Assembly: GCF_027627575.1 (NCBI RefSeq)
Contig: NZ_CP114065.1
Coordinates: forward strand, 1,860,001 to 1,924,000
Source of the DNA: Kribbella sp. CA-293567
GTDB taxonomy: Bacteria > Actinomycetota > Actinomycetes > Propionibacteriales > Kribbellaceae
Direction of reading: 5' to 3'
Length of the DNA stretch: 64,000 bases
The notes beneath the pieces are model-generated. The model did not search any database, was not told the origin of the DNA, and saw only the letters and a list, made by a program, of their open reading frames with translations. Both the position numbers and the translations under genes were made by a program. Positions within the stretch are counted from its first letter, which is position 1, and every line of letters begins with the position of its first letter. Shown one piece after another: positions 14,753 through 23,485 of this stretch.

Positions 14753-14932
14753 ATGAGCGACAAGCCCAGCGAGCCGGCCAAGGACGATCTGCAGAAGAAG
14801 TTCCGTGAGGCACTCGCCAAGAAGAACCAGACACACGAGTCGCACCCCGGTAGCGGGCCGCGGCACGAGGGTGTCGGCGAAGCGCACAACGACAAGCAGA
14901 AGCGCCAGTTCCGGCGCAAGTCCGGCAGCTGA
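14753..14932 (+). CDS. DUF5302 small protein
   Basis: A 59-residue, highly charged, Lys-rich protein (MSDKPSEPAKDDLQKKFREAL at the start, KQKRQFRRKSGS at the end) matching the short actinobacterial DUF5302 family as I remember it. No function is known; the composition suggests a disordered or nucleic-acid-associated protein. A strong ribosome site (TAAGGAG) sits 6 nt before the ATG. It is followed by a perfect terminator hairpin. Codon positions show strong third-base GC, supporting real coding despite the length. Confidence 0.85.
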   Translation: MSDKPSEPAKDDLQKKFREALAKKNQTHESHPGSGPRHEGVGEAHNDKQKRQFRRKSGS

Positions 14933-14956
14933 TTCCGCCGCCCAACCATCCACCTC

Positions 14957-14982
14957 GAGCCCCGGGTCACCGCCCGGGGCTC
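14957..14982. terminator. Bidirectional terminator hairpin
   Basis: GAGCCCCGGG (14957-14966) and CCCGGGGCTC (14973-14982) are perfect 10-bp arms with a 6-nt loop, placed between the ends of the convergent DUF5302 and SRPBCC genes. Confidence 0.75.
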
Positions 14983-14991
14983 TAGCTTTGC

Positions 14992-15402
14992 TCAGGCCGT
15001 GGTGACCAGAGCGTCCAGGCGATCGAGCTCCAGTTCCCAGCCTTCCAGGTGACCGCCGGCGTCCTGGGGGTCGGTGAACCCGGTGTGGCTGAGCAGCAGC
15101 CGGGTGCCGTCCGCAACCTCCGACAGTTCGACGCGGACCTGTGTCGGGCCGCCTTCGTGATCCCACTGCCAGGTGAACTCGAGCAGCTTCGGCGGCTCGA
15201 CCTCGGTGTAGACGCCGCGGGCGACGTACGGGCCCATCGTGACGACGTAGGCGCCGCCGACCCGTACGTCGGCCTCGACCTCGAGGTCCAGGGCGGGGTT
15301 GGGGCAGTACCACCGGGACAGCAGCGTGGGCTGGGTCCAGGCGGCGTACACGCGGTCGATCGTCGCCTTCAGTACGCGGTCGATGCGGACGTCAGAGCTC
15401 AT
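14992..15402 (-). CDS. SRPBCC (AHSA1-like) domain protein
   Basis: A 136-residue helix-grip protein with the AHSA1/START-like pattern: IDRVYAAWTQPTLLSRWYCP near the start and a terminal helix GGHLEGWELELDRLDALV. Such proteins bind hydrophobic ligands in a central cavity. The start overlaps the end of the ArsR gene by 11 bp, indicating translational coupling, and pairs of ArsR regulator plus SRPBCC protein are a common operon in actinobacteria and proteobacteria, so the ligand of the SRPBCC protein may be linked to the signal. Confidence 0.88.
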   Translation of the reverse strand: MSSDVRIDRVLKATIDRVYAAWTQPTLLSRWYCPNPALDLEVEADVRVGGAYVVTMGPYVARGVYTEVEPPKLLEFTWQWDHEGGPTQVRVELSEVADGTRLLLSHTGFTDPQDAGGHLEGWELELDRLDALVTTA

Positions 15403-15709
15403 CGTCGTTCTCCAGGAGGTCTTCGAGGCGGTCGACCGCGCCGTTCCAGTACGCCGTCAGGTCAGCAAGCCAGGTCTGTACTTCGGTCAGCGCGGCGGGG
15501 TGCAGCGTGCAGACGACGGAACGGCCGTGTCGCCGGCGAGTCACCAGGCCGGCGTCGACCAGCACCCCGACGTGTTTGGTCATCGCGGGCGGGGTGATTT
15601 CGTGCGGGGTGCCGAGCTGGCTCATCGTCGCCTCGCCCCGGCTCAGTTGCCGGACGATCGCGAGCCTGGTCGGATCGGCAAGCGCGGCGAAGGTGGTGGC
15701 CAGGGGCAT
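15392..15709 (-). CDS. ArsR-family winged-helix repressor
   Basis: A 105-residue regulator with FAALADPTRLAIVRQLSRGEATMSQLG, the ArsR first helices, and the recognition helix and wing in ITPPAMTKHVGVLVDAGLVTRRRHGRSVVCTLHP. No metal-binding Cys cluster is present, so it is not a classical arsenic sensor; it belongs to the group that pairs with SRPBCC proteins. It is first in a two-gene operon and is preceded by a near-perfect operator at 15716-15735 that includes its promoter region, so it is very likely autorepressed. Confidence 0.92.
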   Translation of the reverse strand: MPLATTFAALADPTRLAIVRQLSRGEATMSQLGTPHEITPPAMTKHVGVLVDAGLVTRRRHGRSVVCTLHPAALTEVQTWLADLTAYWNGAVDRLEDLLENDDEL

Positions 15710-15715
15710 GGCAAT

Positions 15716-15735
15716 ACTTCACCAATCGGTGAAGT
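15716..15735. promoter_or_regulatory. ArsR operator
   Basis: ACTTCACC-AATC-GGTGAAGT, perfect 8-bp arms; extending three bases each side keeps the symmetry with one mismatch. It begins 6 bp upstream of the ArsR ATG, where bound repressor would block the promoter. Confidence 0.75.
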
Positions 15736-15747
15736 GTTTGTCAAGGG

Positions 15748-17850
15748 TCAGAGGAGTTCGTCGAGGAGGCCGGCGGCGCGGGCAGCCCCGCCGGTGGGGA
15801 CCGGGAGGTAGTCGACGGACTGCATCAGCTGTACGGCGATGGCTTCGGCCAGCAACTGCGGGTCGCACGCCTCGGCGTAGCGGAGGTGATGGCCGGCCTG
15901 GTGACGGGTCAGGCGGGCGCGAACGTGGAAGTTCTGCTCGAAGTGGTGCTCGAGCGGAATGTAGATGAACGGGACGCGGAGAGCGGTCAGCTCCATACAG
16001 GTGGTGAGACCGCCTTGGGTGATGGTCAGGTCCGCTACTGCCAGGTGCTGTTCCAGGTCCGGCAGATAGCCGTGCACGGTAACGCCTTGGCTGGTCGGTA
16101 GCTCGGTGGGATGGATACGAGGGCCGGTGACGAAGACGAACTCGAGCCCTGGGACCAGCCGGCGAGCGAGCGGGACGGCCTCCAGTACCCGGTGGAGAAG
16201 ATGGGAGCCGACCGCTGAGCCGCCGACGGTCACCATGCACAGGAGTTGATCGCCGCGGTAGCCGAGGCGCTCACGCGACCGAGTGGCCGGCTGCGAGCCG
16301 GTGACGTAGCCGGTGAAGGTGTAGTTGGCGACGGTCCAGTCGCGGATCGACGGCAGCCCGGGGCCGAATTCGGTGGTGGTGACGTCGGCCGGGTCGCCGA
16401 CGAAGAGGGAATGGTCGCGCAGTCGTGGATAGCGGGCCCGGTGTTCGAGCATCTCGGCGTTGTAGTCGGCGGTCAGCCGCGCCTCGGCCGTGCCGCCGTC
16501 GGGCATCGGGAGCCAGCCGACGAAGTCGGTGAGCCAGGCATAGCCGAAGCGTTTGAGCTCGGGGTTCTCGTGCAGGAAGTAGTCGACCTCCCAGGCCTCG
16601 TCGGCGATCACCAGGTCGTAGTGCCGGCCGGCCACGACATCGGCGAAGGTGAGGAAGTTCGCGACCAGGATCTCGTCCATCCGGCGGATCGCCTGGAACG
16701 CGTGCAGGTCGTGTTCCTCGGCCTCGAACTCCACGTGCGCCGACTCGCTCACCAGCCAGTCCGAGGCCGGATGGACCTTCTCCCCGGCGTCCTCGAGCAC
16801 TCGCGTGACCGGGTGCTGCGCGAGCCAGTCGAGCTGCAGGTCCGGGCGGCGCAGGCGAAGTTCCCGGGCGATCGCGAGGTCACGCTTGGCGTGGCCGAGG
16901 CCGATGGGTGACGACAGGTAGAGCGCCCGGCGCGGCCGGTTCAGCGCCCGGACCCACGTACGCCGTACCGGCTGTGGCGCGACCTGGTCGACGAACGACT
17001 TCAGCAGCCGGTTGAACATGACCGGATCGCGGGCGTGAGGCGCATGGCCGCCGCCCTCGATGGTGATCAGCGAACCGCCGTACAGCTCCGCCAGCCGCTG
17101 CCCCTCGGCCAGTGGACGTACGGCGTCGTCCGAACCGTGCACGACCAGCACGGGACACTCCACCGGCGGCAGACGAGGGCTCTGAGCCTGGCGAGCGGCC
17201 TCGGTGTCCACCAAGCGCTCCGGGCTGATCTGCAAGCCCCAGTTGATCGCATCCTCGATCTGTTTGGTCGAGTGCGGCTCTGTGAACAGCTGCCCGAAGA
17301 AGAAGTGCAGGAAGTCCTCGTAGCCACCTTCCCGCCAGTAGTAGCGGTTGAACTTCGCCCAACCCTGGTTGGACGGTTGCCTATCGCTCCACAGGCCTCT
17401 CGGATCCGGCACCAGCCCCGGGGCGCTACCGACACAAACAACTCCCAGTACTCGAGTGGGCTGCTCCGCTGCGAGCTGCAGCGCCCATGGGCAGCCACGC
17501 GAGAATCCGACGACCACGCATCGCTCAACCCCCACTGCGTCCAGTACTGCGGCGGTGTCGGCGACGTACTCGCTCTCCGCGTACGCAGCGGCCCCCACCG
17601 GCTTGCTGGACGCGCCAGAGCCCCTGTCATCGAAGGTGATCACCCGGAAGTGCCTTGCCAGGTAGGGCACCTGCGCCTTCCACACTCGCGAGTGCACGAT
17701 CGACCAGGTCGGCAGCAGGACCACAGTTGGCCCGACCTGAGCAGCAGGCCCGTCCCACACCTGGTAGGCGATCGTCACGCCGTCCCGCTCGACCGATCCG
17801 ACCTGATCGGCCGGTCGAGCAGGACGCTCCCCGATGAGTCCTTCCCTCAT
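15748..17850 (-). CDS. Fusion of alpha/beta hydrolase and GT-B glycosyltransferase
   Basis: A 700-residue two-domain protein. Residues about 15-285 form an alpha/beta hydrolase: oxyanion region VVLLPTWSIVHS, nucleophile elbow GFSRGCP, acid in VHGSDDAVRP and His in EGGGHAPHARDP. From about residue 305 a GT-B glycosyltransferase of MurG/UGT type begins (YLSSPIGLGHAKRDLAIARELRLRRP) and ends with the nucleotide-sugar segment TITQGGLTTCMELTALRVPFIYIPLEHHFEQNFHVRARL. The ATG at 17850 is used; a longer frame upstream is antisense to the methyltransferase. It follows the methyltransferase by 13 bp, so both form an operon. The fusion suggests coupled hydrolysis and glycosylation of one substrate, perhaps an antibiotic or signal; this is inference. 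Confidence 0.8.
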   Translation of the reverse strand: MREGLIGERPARPADQVGSVERDGVTIAYQVWDGPAAQVGPTVVLLPTWSIVHSRVWKAQVPYLARHFRVITFDDRGSGASSKPVGAAAYAESEYVADTAAVLDAVGVERCVVVGFSRGCPWALQLAAEQPTRVLGVVCVGSAPGLVPDPRGLWSDRQPSNQGWAKFNRYYWREGGYEDFLHFFFGQLFTEPHSTKQIEDAINWGLQISPERLVDTEAARQAQSPRLPPVECPVLVVHGSDDAVRPLAEGQRLAELYGGSLITIEGGGHAPHARDPVMFNRLLKSFVDQVAPQPVRRTWVRALNRPRRALYLSSPIGLGHAKRDLAIARELRLRRPDLQLDWLAQHPVTRVLEDAGEKVHPASDWLVSESAHVEFEAEEHDLHAFQAIRRMDEILVANFLTFADVVAGRHYDLVIADEAWEVDYFLHENPELKRFGYAWLTDFVGWLPMPDGGTAEARLTADYNAEMLEHRARYPRLRDHSLFVGDPADVTTTEFGPGLPSIRDWTVANYTFTGYVTGSQPATRSRERLGYRGDQLLCMVTVGGSAVGSHLLHRVLEAVPLARRLVPGLEFVFVTGPRIHPTELPTSQGVTVHGYLPDLEQHLAVADLTITQGGLTTCMELTALRVPFIYIPLEHHFEQNFHVRARLTRHQAGHHLRYAEACDPQLLAEAIAVQLMQSVDYLPVPTGGAARAAGLLDELL

Positions 17851-17863
17851 GTCCGGCACTGTC

Positions 17864-18931
17864 TCAGGGCCGAACCTCGAAGACCAGGTTGAACGGCGTC
17901 TCCGCGGCGGTCCGGAAGCGGGTGAAGCCGGCGGCGGTCGTGACGTACTTGATGCGGGCCGGTCCGGCTTGGGTTCCCAGCGCCAGACCGACGTCCTGCG
18001 AGAGCGAGGCCGGCGTACAGAGCAGGGTGGAGAAGCCGTAGTACGCGCGGCCGACCGGGTTGAGGTTGTCCTCGACACGGTCTCCGGCCATCGGCTCCAC
18101 GACCATCCACGTGCCGTCGGGCGCCAGCGACTCCCGCACTCGCCTGGCGGCGCCGACCGGGTCGCCCATGTCGTGCAGTGCGTCGAACGTCGTGACCAGG
18201 TCGTACCCACTGCCGCCGTACTGCGTCGCCGACGCCACCTCGAACGTCACGCGGTCCGCGACGCCGGCCTCGGCAGCGCGTTGCCGGGCGATCGCGATCG
18301 ACTCCGCGTGGTAGTCGGCGCCGACGAAGGTGGAGTTCGGGAAGGCTGCCGCCATCAGGATGGTCGAGGCGCCGTGGCCGCAGCCGATGTCGGCGACCTT
18401 CGCGCCGGATCCGAGCTTCTCGACGACGTCGTCGAGGGCCGGGAGCCAGCCGGACACCAGGTTCGCGTTGTAGCCGGGGCGGAAGAAGCGCTCGCAGCCC
18501 AGGTGTACGTCGGAGTTGTGTTCGTGCCAGCCGATGCCCGCGCCGCTGCGGGCCGCCTCGATGGTCTGGGTGGTGTGCTGCACGGTGCCGAGAGCGATCT
18601 GGAAAAAGCCCGGCAGGAACGCGGGGCTGCTCTCGTCGGTGAGCGCCACGGCCTGTTCCGGCGGCAGCAGGTACTGCGCGGTCGTGGTGTCGTACTCCAC
18701 GAAGCCACCGGCGGCCTGGGCGTTGAGCCACTCACGGGTGTAGTGCTCGCTGGTGCTGGTGCGTTCTGCCAGCTCGGCCGGCGTGACCGGCCCGCCGTCG
18801 GCCAACGCGCGGTAGTAGCCGAGCCGGTCGCCCATCACCACCAGCGCGGCGTTCAGGGTGGCCCCCACCTCGCCGACGGCCTGGCCGACGAACGCCATCA
18901 GCTTGTCCATGTCGATCGCAACTGTTGTCAT
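17864..18931 (-). CDS. SAM-dependent methyltransferase with winged-helix N-terminal domain
   Basis: A 355-residue protein. An N-terminal helical/winged-helix dimerisation part (LGYYRALADGGPVTPAELAERTSTSEHYTREWLNAQAAGGFVEY) is followed by a class I methyltransferase: motif I VADIGCGHGASTILMAAAFP, acidic residue in FVGADYHAESI, motif II in YDLVTTFDALHDMGDP, motif III ESLAPDGTWMVVEP. This layout is typical of natural-product O-methyltransferases and their relatives. The ATG at 18931 has GGGAGG 8 nt upstream. It is first in the operon with the hydrolase-glycosyltransferase fusion and diverges from the LAL regulator with a 99-bp gap. Confidence 0.85.
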   Translation of the reverse strand: MTTVAIDMDKLMAFVGQAVGEVGATLNAALVVMGDRLGYYRALADGGPVTPAELAERTSTSEHYTREWLNAQAAGGFVEYDTTTAQYLLPPEQAVALTDESSPAFLPGFFQIALGTVQHTTQTIEAARSGAGIGWHEHNSDVHLGCERFFRPGYNANLVSGWLPALDDVVEKLGSGAKVADIGCGHGASTILMAAAFPNSTFVGADYHAESIAIARQRAAEAGVADRVTFEVASATQYGGSGYDLVTTFDALHDMGDPVGAARRVRESLAPDGTWMVVEPMAGDRVEDNLNPVGRAYYGFSTLLCTPASLSQDVGLALGTQAGPARIKYVTTAAGFTRFRTAAETPFNLVFEVRP

Positions 18932-19030
18932 CTCAGTTCCCTCCCTGGATCTGTACGCCGAACCTAGGAGCGCGGGGGCGCTGCTCGCATCAGGTGACCC
19001 ACCTAGCCGATCGGTGGTGTACTGCCAGAC

Positions 19031-21766
19031 ATGCTGATCGGGCGGGAAACCGAACGGCGGGTGATCGAACGGCTGGTCGCGGGAGCACGGGTGGGGGCCA
19101 GCGGGGTGCTGCTGATCACCGGGGAACCGGGGATCGGGAAGACGGCGCTCGTGGCCGAGGCCGCGACACTCGCCGCGGGTCTGCACGTCCTGCGGGCTCG
19201 CGGGACGGAGGCCGAGCGGGACCTTCCGTTCGGCGCGCTGCACCAGTTGCTCCGGCCGGCGCTGGGGGAGTTGCCCCGGATTCCCGCACCCCAACGAGAG
19301 GCATTGGCTGCCGCGCTGGCTCTCGATCAGAGTGAGGCGCCCGGGACCGGCCGAGTGGTGGGCAATGGTCCTGGGGTCAGCCCGGAGGAGCGGTTCGCAG
19401 TAGGGGCGGCGACTCTGAGCCTGGTCTGCCGGTACGCGGAGCGGGTGCCAGTGGCGTTGCTGGTGGACGACGCGCAACTGCTGGACCTGCCGTCGGCCGA
19501 GGCGATCGCGTTTGCGGCGCGGCGGCTGCTGGCTGACCCGATCATGTTGGTGGTCGCGGCACGGGCCGACGAGGCGCATCCGTTGGCTCAGGCGGAGCTA
19601 CCGGAGCTGCGGCTGAGCGGGGTCGGGCTGGGGGCGGCGCAGGAGCTCATGGCGGGGATGCCGGTGGACCTGGTGGCGAGTCTGCATCGCACGGTGGCGG
19701 GCAACCCGTTGGCTTTGATCGAGCTGGCCCGGGATCCCGAGCAGCTGCAGCGGATTCCGCCCGGCGTACCGGTGCCTGTGCCTGCCCTGCTCGCAGACGC
19801 CTTCGCAGCAAGGGCAAATAGGCTCAGTGGGCAAGCGCAGACGGCACTGCTCGTTGCCTCGGTCGACGACGGTGAGCTGGGAGTAGTAGCGCGCGCCTGT
19901 GTCGAGCTGGGCGTCGACATCGCAGTACTGGCTGAAGGTGAGCGCGCGTCGCTGGTGAAGCTCAGGGATGGCCGCGTCGAATTCAGACACCCCCTGGTTC
20001 GCTCGGCCATCTATACCGGCGCGGAGCCTGTACTGCGGAGAGCCGTGCATCTAGCGGTCGCCAACGCAGTACAGGACGACGACCGTCGGGCTTGGCATCT
20101 CTCCGAGACAGTGCTCGGTACAGACGACGCCGTAGCGGCCGCACTGGAGCTGGCTGGCGACCACGCCGTCGCTAGAGGCGCACATGCGGTCGCTGCCACC
20201 GCCTTCGAGCGCTCCGCCCGCCTCACCGGTACGCCGAACGCTCGCGCGCTGCGGCTGGTCGCGGCCGGGCAGGCGGCGTGGTTCGCCGGTTTGCCCGAGC
20301 GAGCCGACAGCTTGCTCAACGAGGCACTCACCTTTGACCCGCCCGCACAGGTCCGTACTCACGCCGACGAACTCAGGGGCGACATAGCGGTGAAGTGCGG
20401 CTCACCTGCCCGAGCCAGGGACATCCTCGTCGCCGCAGCGGCCAGCACTGCTGAGCCCGAGGCGGCTGTCGGTCTGCTCTCCGACGTGATCAACGCGTGC
20501 TTCCGGCTGGGCGACGCGGCAGGGGCGCTGGGCGCCGCGGAGCAGTTGACCGAGTTGCTCCGCCGGGTCGACCGGCCGAGCACCCGCGTCATCGGTCTGC
20601 TGGCCAGCGGTGTCGCCAAGGTGCTGGCCGGCCGTGGCGGCACCGACGAGATCCGTCAGGCTGTCGCGCTGGCACCGTCGGTCGCGCTGGACCGTGACCG
20701 GCGGCGGCAGATCTGGATGATGCTCGCCCCGATGTTCCTCCGTGAGACGGGCACCGGTCGCGCGCTGATCGAGGAGACGATGCGCGAACGGCGGGACCAG
20801 GTCGCCGTCGGCGTACTGCCCGCGGTGCTGTTCCTGCTCGCCCGCGACGACGCGACCACCGATCGCTGGGCGGATGCGGCCACGGCGTACGACGAAGGGG
20901 TGCGGCTGAGTCGCGAGACCGGGCAGACGACGGAGTTCGCGATCAACCTGGCCGGTCTTGCCTGGTTGTCGGCTCATCAAGGGCGCGAGCAGGAGTGCCG
21001 GGCCGGCGCGGCGGAGGCGATGGCGATCTGTGCTGAACGGCAGATCCACCTGGGCACGCTCTGGTCGCTGTTCGCGCTGGGAGACCTCGAACTGGGCAAG
21101 GGCGATCCGCAGGCCGCGCTGCCGCACTACGAGCGGCTGGCCGAGGTACTGACCTCGCTCGGGGTGCTGGACCCGGACCTGTCGCCGGCGCCTGAGCTGG
21201 TTGAGGTCTATCTGCGGTTGGGGCGGGCCGGTGACGCTGCAGCGGCCGCGCGAGCGTTCGCAGTACGGGCTGAAGAGAAGGGACAGCCGTGGGCGCAGGC
21301 GAGGGCGGCTAGAGCTATCGGACTGGTGGAGGAGGACGAGAGCGAGTTCCAGCGGGCCCTGGAGTGGCATGCGCGGACACTGGATGTCTTCGAGGCGGCA
21401 CGGACCCGGCTGGTCTACGGAGCCTGGCTGCGGCGAACAAGGCGACGAGTGGACGCGCGTAAGCAGCTACGCGAGGCAGTGGCCGCCTTCGACAAGCTGG
21501 GAGCGCCAGGCTGGGCCGACCAAGCCGCTGCTGAGCTGAAGGCGACAGGGGAGACCGCACGCCGCCGACAGCCGAGTACTGCGGATGACCTGACCCCGCA
21601 GGAGCGGCAGATCGCCCTGCTTCTCGCCGACGGGCAGAGCATCCGCAGCGTCGCCGCCCGCCTCTTCCTGAGCCCCAAGACGGTTGAGTACCACCTCCGC
21701 AAGGTCTACACGAAGCTCGGCATCCACTCCCGCCCCGAGTTGGCTGACATCCTGGAGAAGCTCTGA
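19031..21766 (+). CDS. LAL-type LuxR regulator (ATPase plus TPR-like plus HTH)
   Basis: A 911-residue large ATP-binding LuxR-family regulator. The P-loop is GEPGIGKTALV near residue 37, with Walker B-like VALLVDDAQLLDLPSAEAIAFAARRLL near 145; a long helical repeat region follows, and the C-terminal HTH is LTPQERQIALLLADGQSIRSVAARLFLSPKTVEYHLRKVYTKLGIHSR. LAL proteins often activate secondary-metabolite or sugar-use operons. The divergent methyltransferase/glycosyltransferase operon is the obvious target; a weak CCACC/GGTGG inverted repeat (18999-19017) lies in the intergenic region. Its stop touches the start of the next gene. Confidence 0.92.
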   Translation: MLIGRETERRVIERLVAGARVGASGVLLITGEPGIGKTALVAEAATLAAGLHVLRARGTEAERDLPFGALHQLLRPALGELPRIPAPQREALAAALALDQSEAPGTGRVVGNGPGVSPEERFAVGAATLSLVCRYAERVPVALLVDDAQLLDLPSAEAIAFAARRLLADPIMLVVAARADEAHPLAQAELPELRLSGVGLGAAQELMAGMPVDLVASLHRTVAGNPLALIELARDPEQLQRIPPGVPVPVPALLADAFAARANRLSGQAQTALLVASVDDGELGVVARACVELGVDIAVLAEGERASLVKLRDGRVEFRHPLVRSAIYTGAEPVLRRAVHLAVANAVQDDDRRAWHLSETVLGTDDAVAAALELAGDHAVARGAHAVAATAFERSARLTGTPNARALRLVAAGQAAWFAGLPERADSLLNEALTFDPPAQVRTHADELRGDIAVKCGSPARARDILVAAAASTAEPEAAVGLLSDVINACFRLGDAAGALGAAEQLTELLRRVDRPSTRVIGLLASGVAKVLAGRGGTDEIRQAVALAPSVALDRDRRRQIWMMLAPMFLRETGTGRALIEETMRERRDQVAVGVLPAVLFLLARDDATTDRWADAATAYDEGVRLSRETGQTTEFAINLAGLAWLSAHQGREQECRAGAAEAMAICAERQIHLGTLWSLFALGDLELGKGDPQAALPHYERLAEVLTSLGVLDPDLSPAPELVEVYLRLGRAGDAAAAARAFAVRAEEKGQPWAQARAARAIGLVEEDESEFQRALEWHARTLDVFEAARTRLVYGAWLRRTRRRVDARKQLREAVAAFDKLGAPGWADQAAAELKATGETARRRQPSTADDLTPQERQIALLLADGQSIRSVAARLFLSPKTVEYHLRKVYTKLGIHSRPELADILEKL

Positions 21767-22723
21767 ATGGACTGGACGACTGAAGAATGGCTCAGCGGCG
21801 CGCGGGACTGGCTGGATGAGCAGTTGGGCGCCGCTGGTCTACGGCGGGTGGGTGAGGTCACCCAGCCGAGGGTTCGGGCGTGGGGGACCGTACTGCGCGC
21901 TGAGACGACCGGCGGCCCGGTTTGGTTGAAGGCGCCTGGGCCGGAGACGGCGTTCGAGGTGCCGCTCTATCGGTTGCTCGCGACGCTTGTTCCTCGGTGG
22001 GTGCTGGAGCCGATCGCGGTCGATGTGGAGCGTGGCTGGGTGCTGCTTCCGGACGGTGGACCGACTCTGCGGGAGGGGCTGGGGAACGGTGACTTGTCCG
22101 AGGTGATGACTCGGGTGCTTCCGCAGTACGGGCAACTGCAGGTTGACCTGATGGGGCACGCCGACGACCTGCTCGCGGCAGGTGTCACAGACATGCGGCC
22201 TGCGGTGATGCCGCAGCGGCTGGAGGAGGCGCTGGAGGTGACTGGGCGCTTCGCCGCTCGAGACGCGGAGGCGGGGGAGTGGCACACCTGGGTCTCGAGT
22301 CAGCGCCGAGCATTCGCGGCTCGCTGCGCCGAGCTGCCCGATCGGGCAAGTCTCGATCACAACGACATGCACACCGAGAACATTCTTGGCCGGCCGGGCG
22401 GCTCAGTGCGCTTCTACGACTGGGGTGACAGCGTGCTCGCGCATCCGTTCAGCAGCATGCTGGTCGCGCTCTCGTTCCTGTCCCAGCAGCTCGGGGTGAG
22501 CCCCGACGACCCGCTGGTACGCCGTCCGCGCGACGCCTATCTGGAGGCGTTCGGCAACCCCGCCGAGCTGGTCGCCGAGCTCGAGCTGGCTTGCTGGATC
22601 GGCAAGGTGGCGCGGGCGCTGGTTTGGCAACGGGCGCTGCACGACGAGCCTGGCGAGTTCGCTCGGGCGCCGGTGGAAACTCTGTGGTCCTTGCGGATGA
22701 ATTCCTGGTTGACCACTGCCTGA
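21767..22723 (+). CDS. Phosphotransferase of the aminoglycoside/choline kinase fold
   Basis: A 318-residue APH-like kinase. The catalytic loop is SLDHNDMHTENIL (the HxDxxxxN-type loop) and the metal-binding segment is VRFYDWGDSVLAHP, a DxD-like DFG equivalent. The ATG immediately follows the TGA of the LAL regulator with no gap, so translation is coupled. The family phosphorylates hydroxyls of antibiotics or metabolites such as choline or homoserine. Coupling to a LAL regulator beside a glycosyltransferase and a methyltransferase fits a small modification or self-resistance set, but no antibiotic core enzyme is present here. Confidence 0.85.
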   Translation: MDWTTEEWLSGARDWLDEQLGAAGLRRVGEVTQPRVRAWGTVLRAETTGGPVWLKAPGPETAFEVPLYRLLATLVPRWVLEPIAVDVERGWVLLPDGGPTLREGLGNGDLSEVMTRVLPQYGQLQVDLMGHADDLLAAGVTDMRPAVMPQRLEEALEVTGRFAARDAEAGEWHTWVSSQRRAFAARCAELPDRASLDHNDMHTENILGRPGGSVRFYDWGDSVLAHPFSSMLVALSFLSQQLGVSPDDPLVRRPRDAYLEAFGNPAELVAELELACWIGKVARALVWQRALHDEPGEFARAPVETLWSLRMNSWLTTA

Positions 22724-22777
22724 GGGTGGCCGGGTGAATTCGGTCGCGGTTGACATCGGGTGGCATGCTGGCTTGCG

Positions 22778-23407
22778 ATGACTGACTTGATGGAAGCCGC
22801 CCGGCAGTTCCTCGAGCTCGCCATGGCTTCGCAGTGGCTGATCCTGGTGCTTTTCCTGGCCGCCACCATCGACGCGGTCTTTCCGGTCATCCCGAGTGAG
22901 GGACTGGTCGTCACGGCGGGGATGGCGGCCGCGGCCGGTCATCAGAACCTGTTGCTGGTGATCGTCGCCGCGATGGTCGGCTCGATCATCGGCGAGTCCG
23001 TCTGCTATCTGCTCGGCCGTGGTTCCGGGCCGGCGCTGCATCGCTGGCTGAAGCGGCAGGAACGGCGGCAGCGGATCTTCGAGAAGGTGTCCAAGGCGCT
23101 GCACACGCGGGGTGGGCTGATCCTGATGACAGTGCGGTACGTTCCGGGCGCTCGGATGGTCGCGACGCTGACGGCGGGCGCGACGGCGTACTCGTTCCGG
23201 AAGTTCATCCTGTTCACCGCCGCCGGGGTCACGGTGGCGTACACGTATGTCGCGCTGCTCGGTTATCTGGGCGGCGACGCGTTCGCGCACGACTCGCTCA
23301 AGGCGCTGGCGTTCAGTCTGAGCCTGGCTTTCACCATCGGTCTCGTGATCGAGACGTCCCGCCGGATCGCCCTCCGGCGGCGAGCAGCCAAGCTCACAGC
23401 CGGGTAA
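22778..23407 (+). CDS. DedA-family membrane protein
   Basis: A 209-residue membrane protein of the DedA/SNARE-associated superfamily, thought to move phospholipids or undecaprenyl phosphate across the membrane. Seen are an acidic/Pro re-entrant segment (AATIDAVFPVIPSEGLVVTAGMAAAAG), GSIIGESVCYLLGRGSG, and the conserved FKF-like RYVPGARMVATLTAGATAYSFRKF. Four or more hydrophobic helices follow. The ATG at 22778 is used; an earlier in-frame codon would add six residues. TTGACA at 22750-22755 resembles a -35, but a matching -10 is not clear. Confidence 0.9.
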   Translation: MTDLMEAARQFLELAMASQWLILVLFLAATIDAVFPVIPSEGLVVTAGMAAAAGHQNLLLVIVAAMVGSIIGESVCYLLGRGSGPALHRWLKRQERRQRIFEKVSKALHTRGGLILMTVRYVPGARMVATLTAGATAYSFRKFILFTAAGVTVAYTYVALLGYLGGDAFAHDSLKALAFSLSLAFTIGLVIETSRRIALRRRAAKLTAG

Positions 23408-23485
23408 CGATCACCCGTTCGCTTTCCGCGCGAACGCGTGTCCCGGATCGGCCGGGACCGGCCACCATGCGTCAGTGGAGGCGTG

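Noticed and set aside
17851..18210. N-terminal extension of the hydrolase-glycosyltransferase frame
   Set aside because: It overlaps the methyltransferase gene in another frame of the same strand and has Arg/Ser/Pro-rich low-complexity composition; the ATG at 17850 fits the hydrolase fold.
15748..22723. Biosynthetic gene cluster
   Set aside because: Tailoring-type enzymes and a LAL regulator are present, but no polyketide, peptide, terpene or other core synthase lies within the window.
22750..22755. TTGACA before the DedA gene
   Set aside because: No acceptable -10 at 16-18 bp; left as a note in the gene entry.
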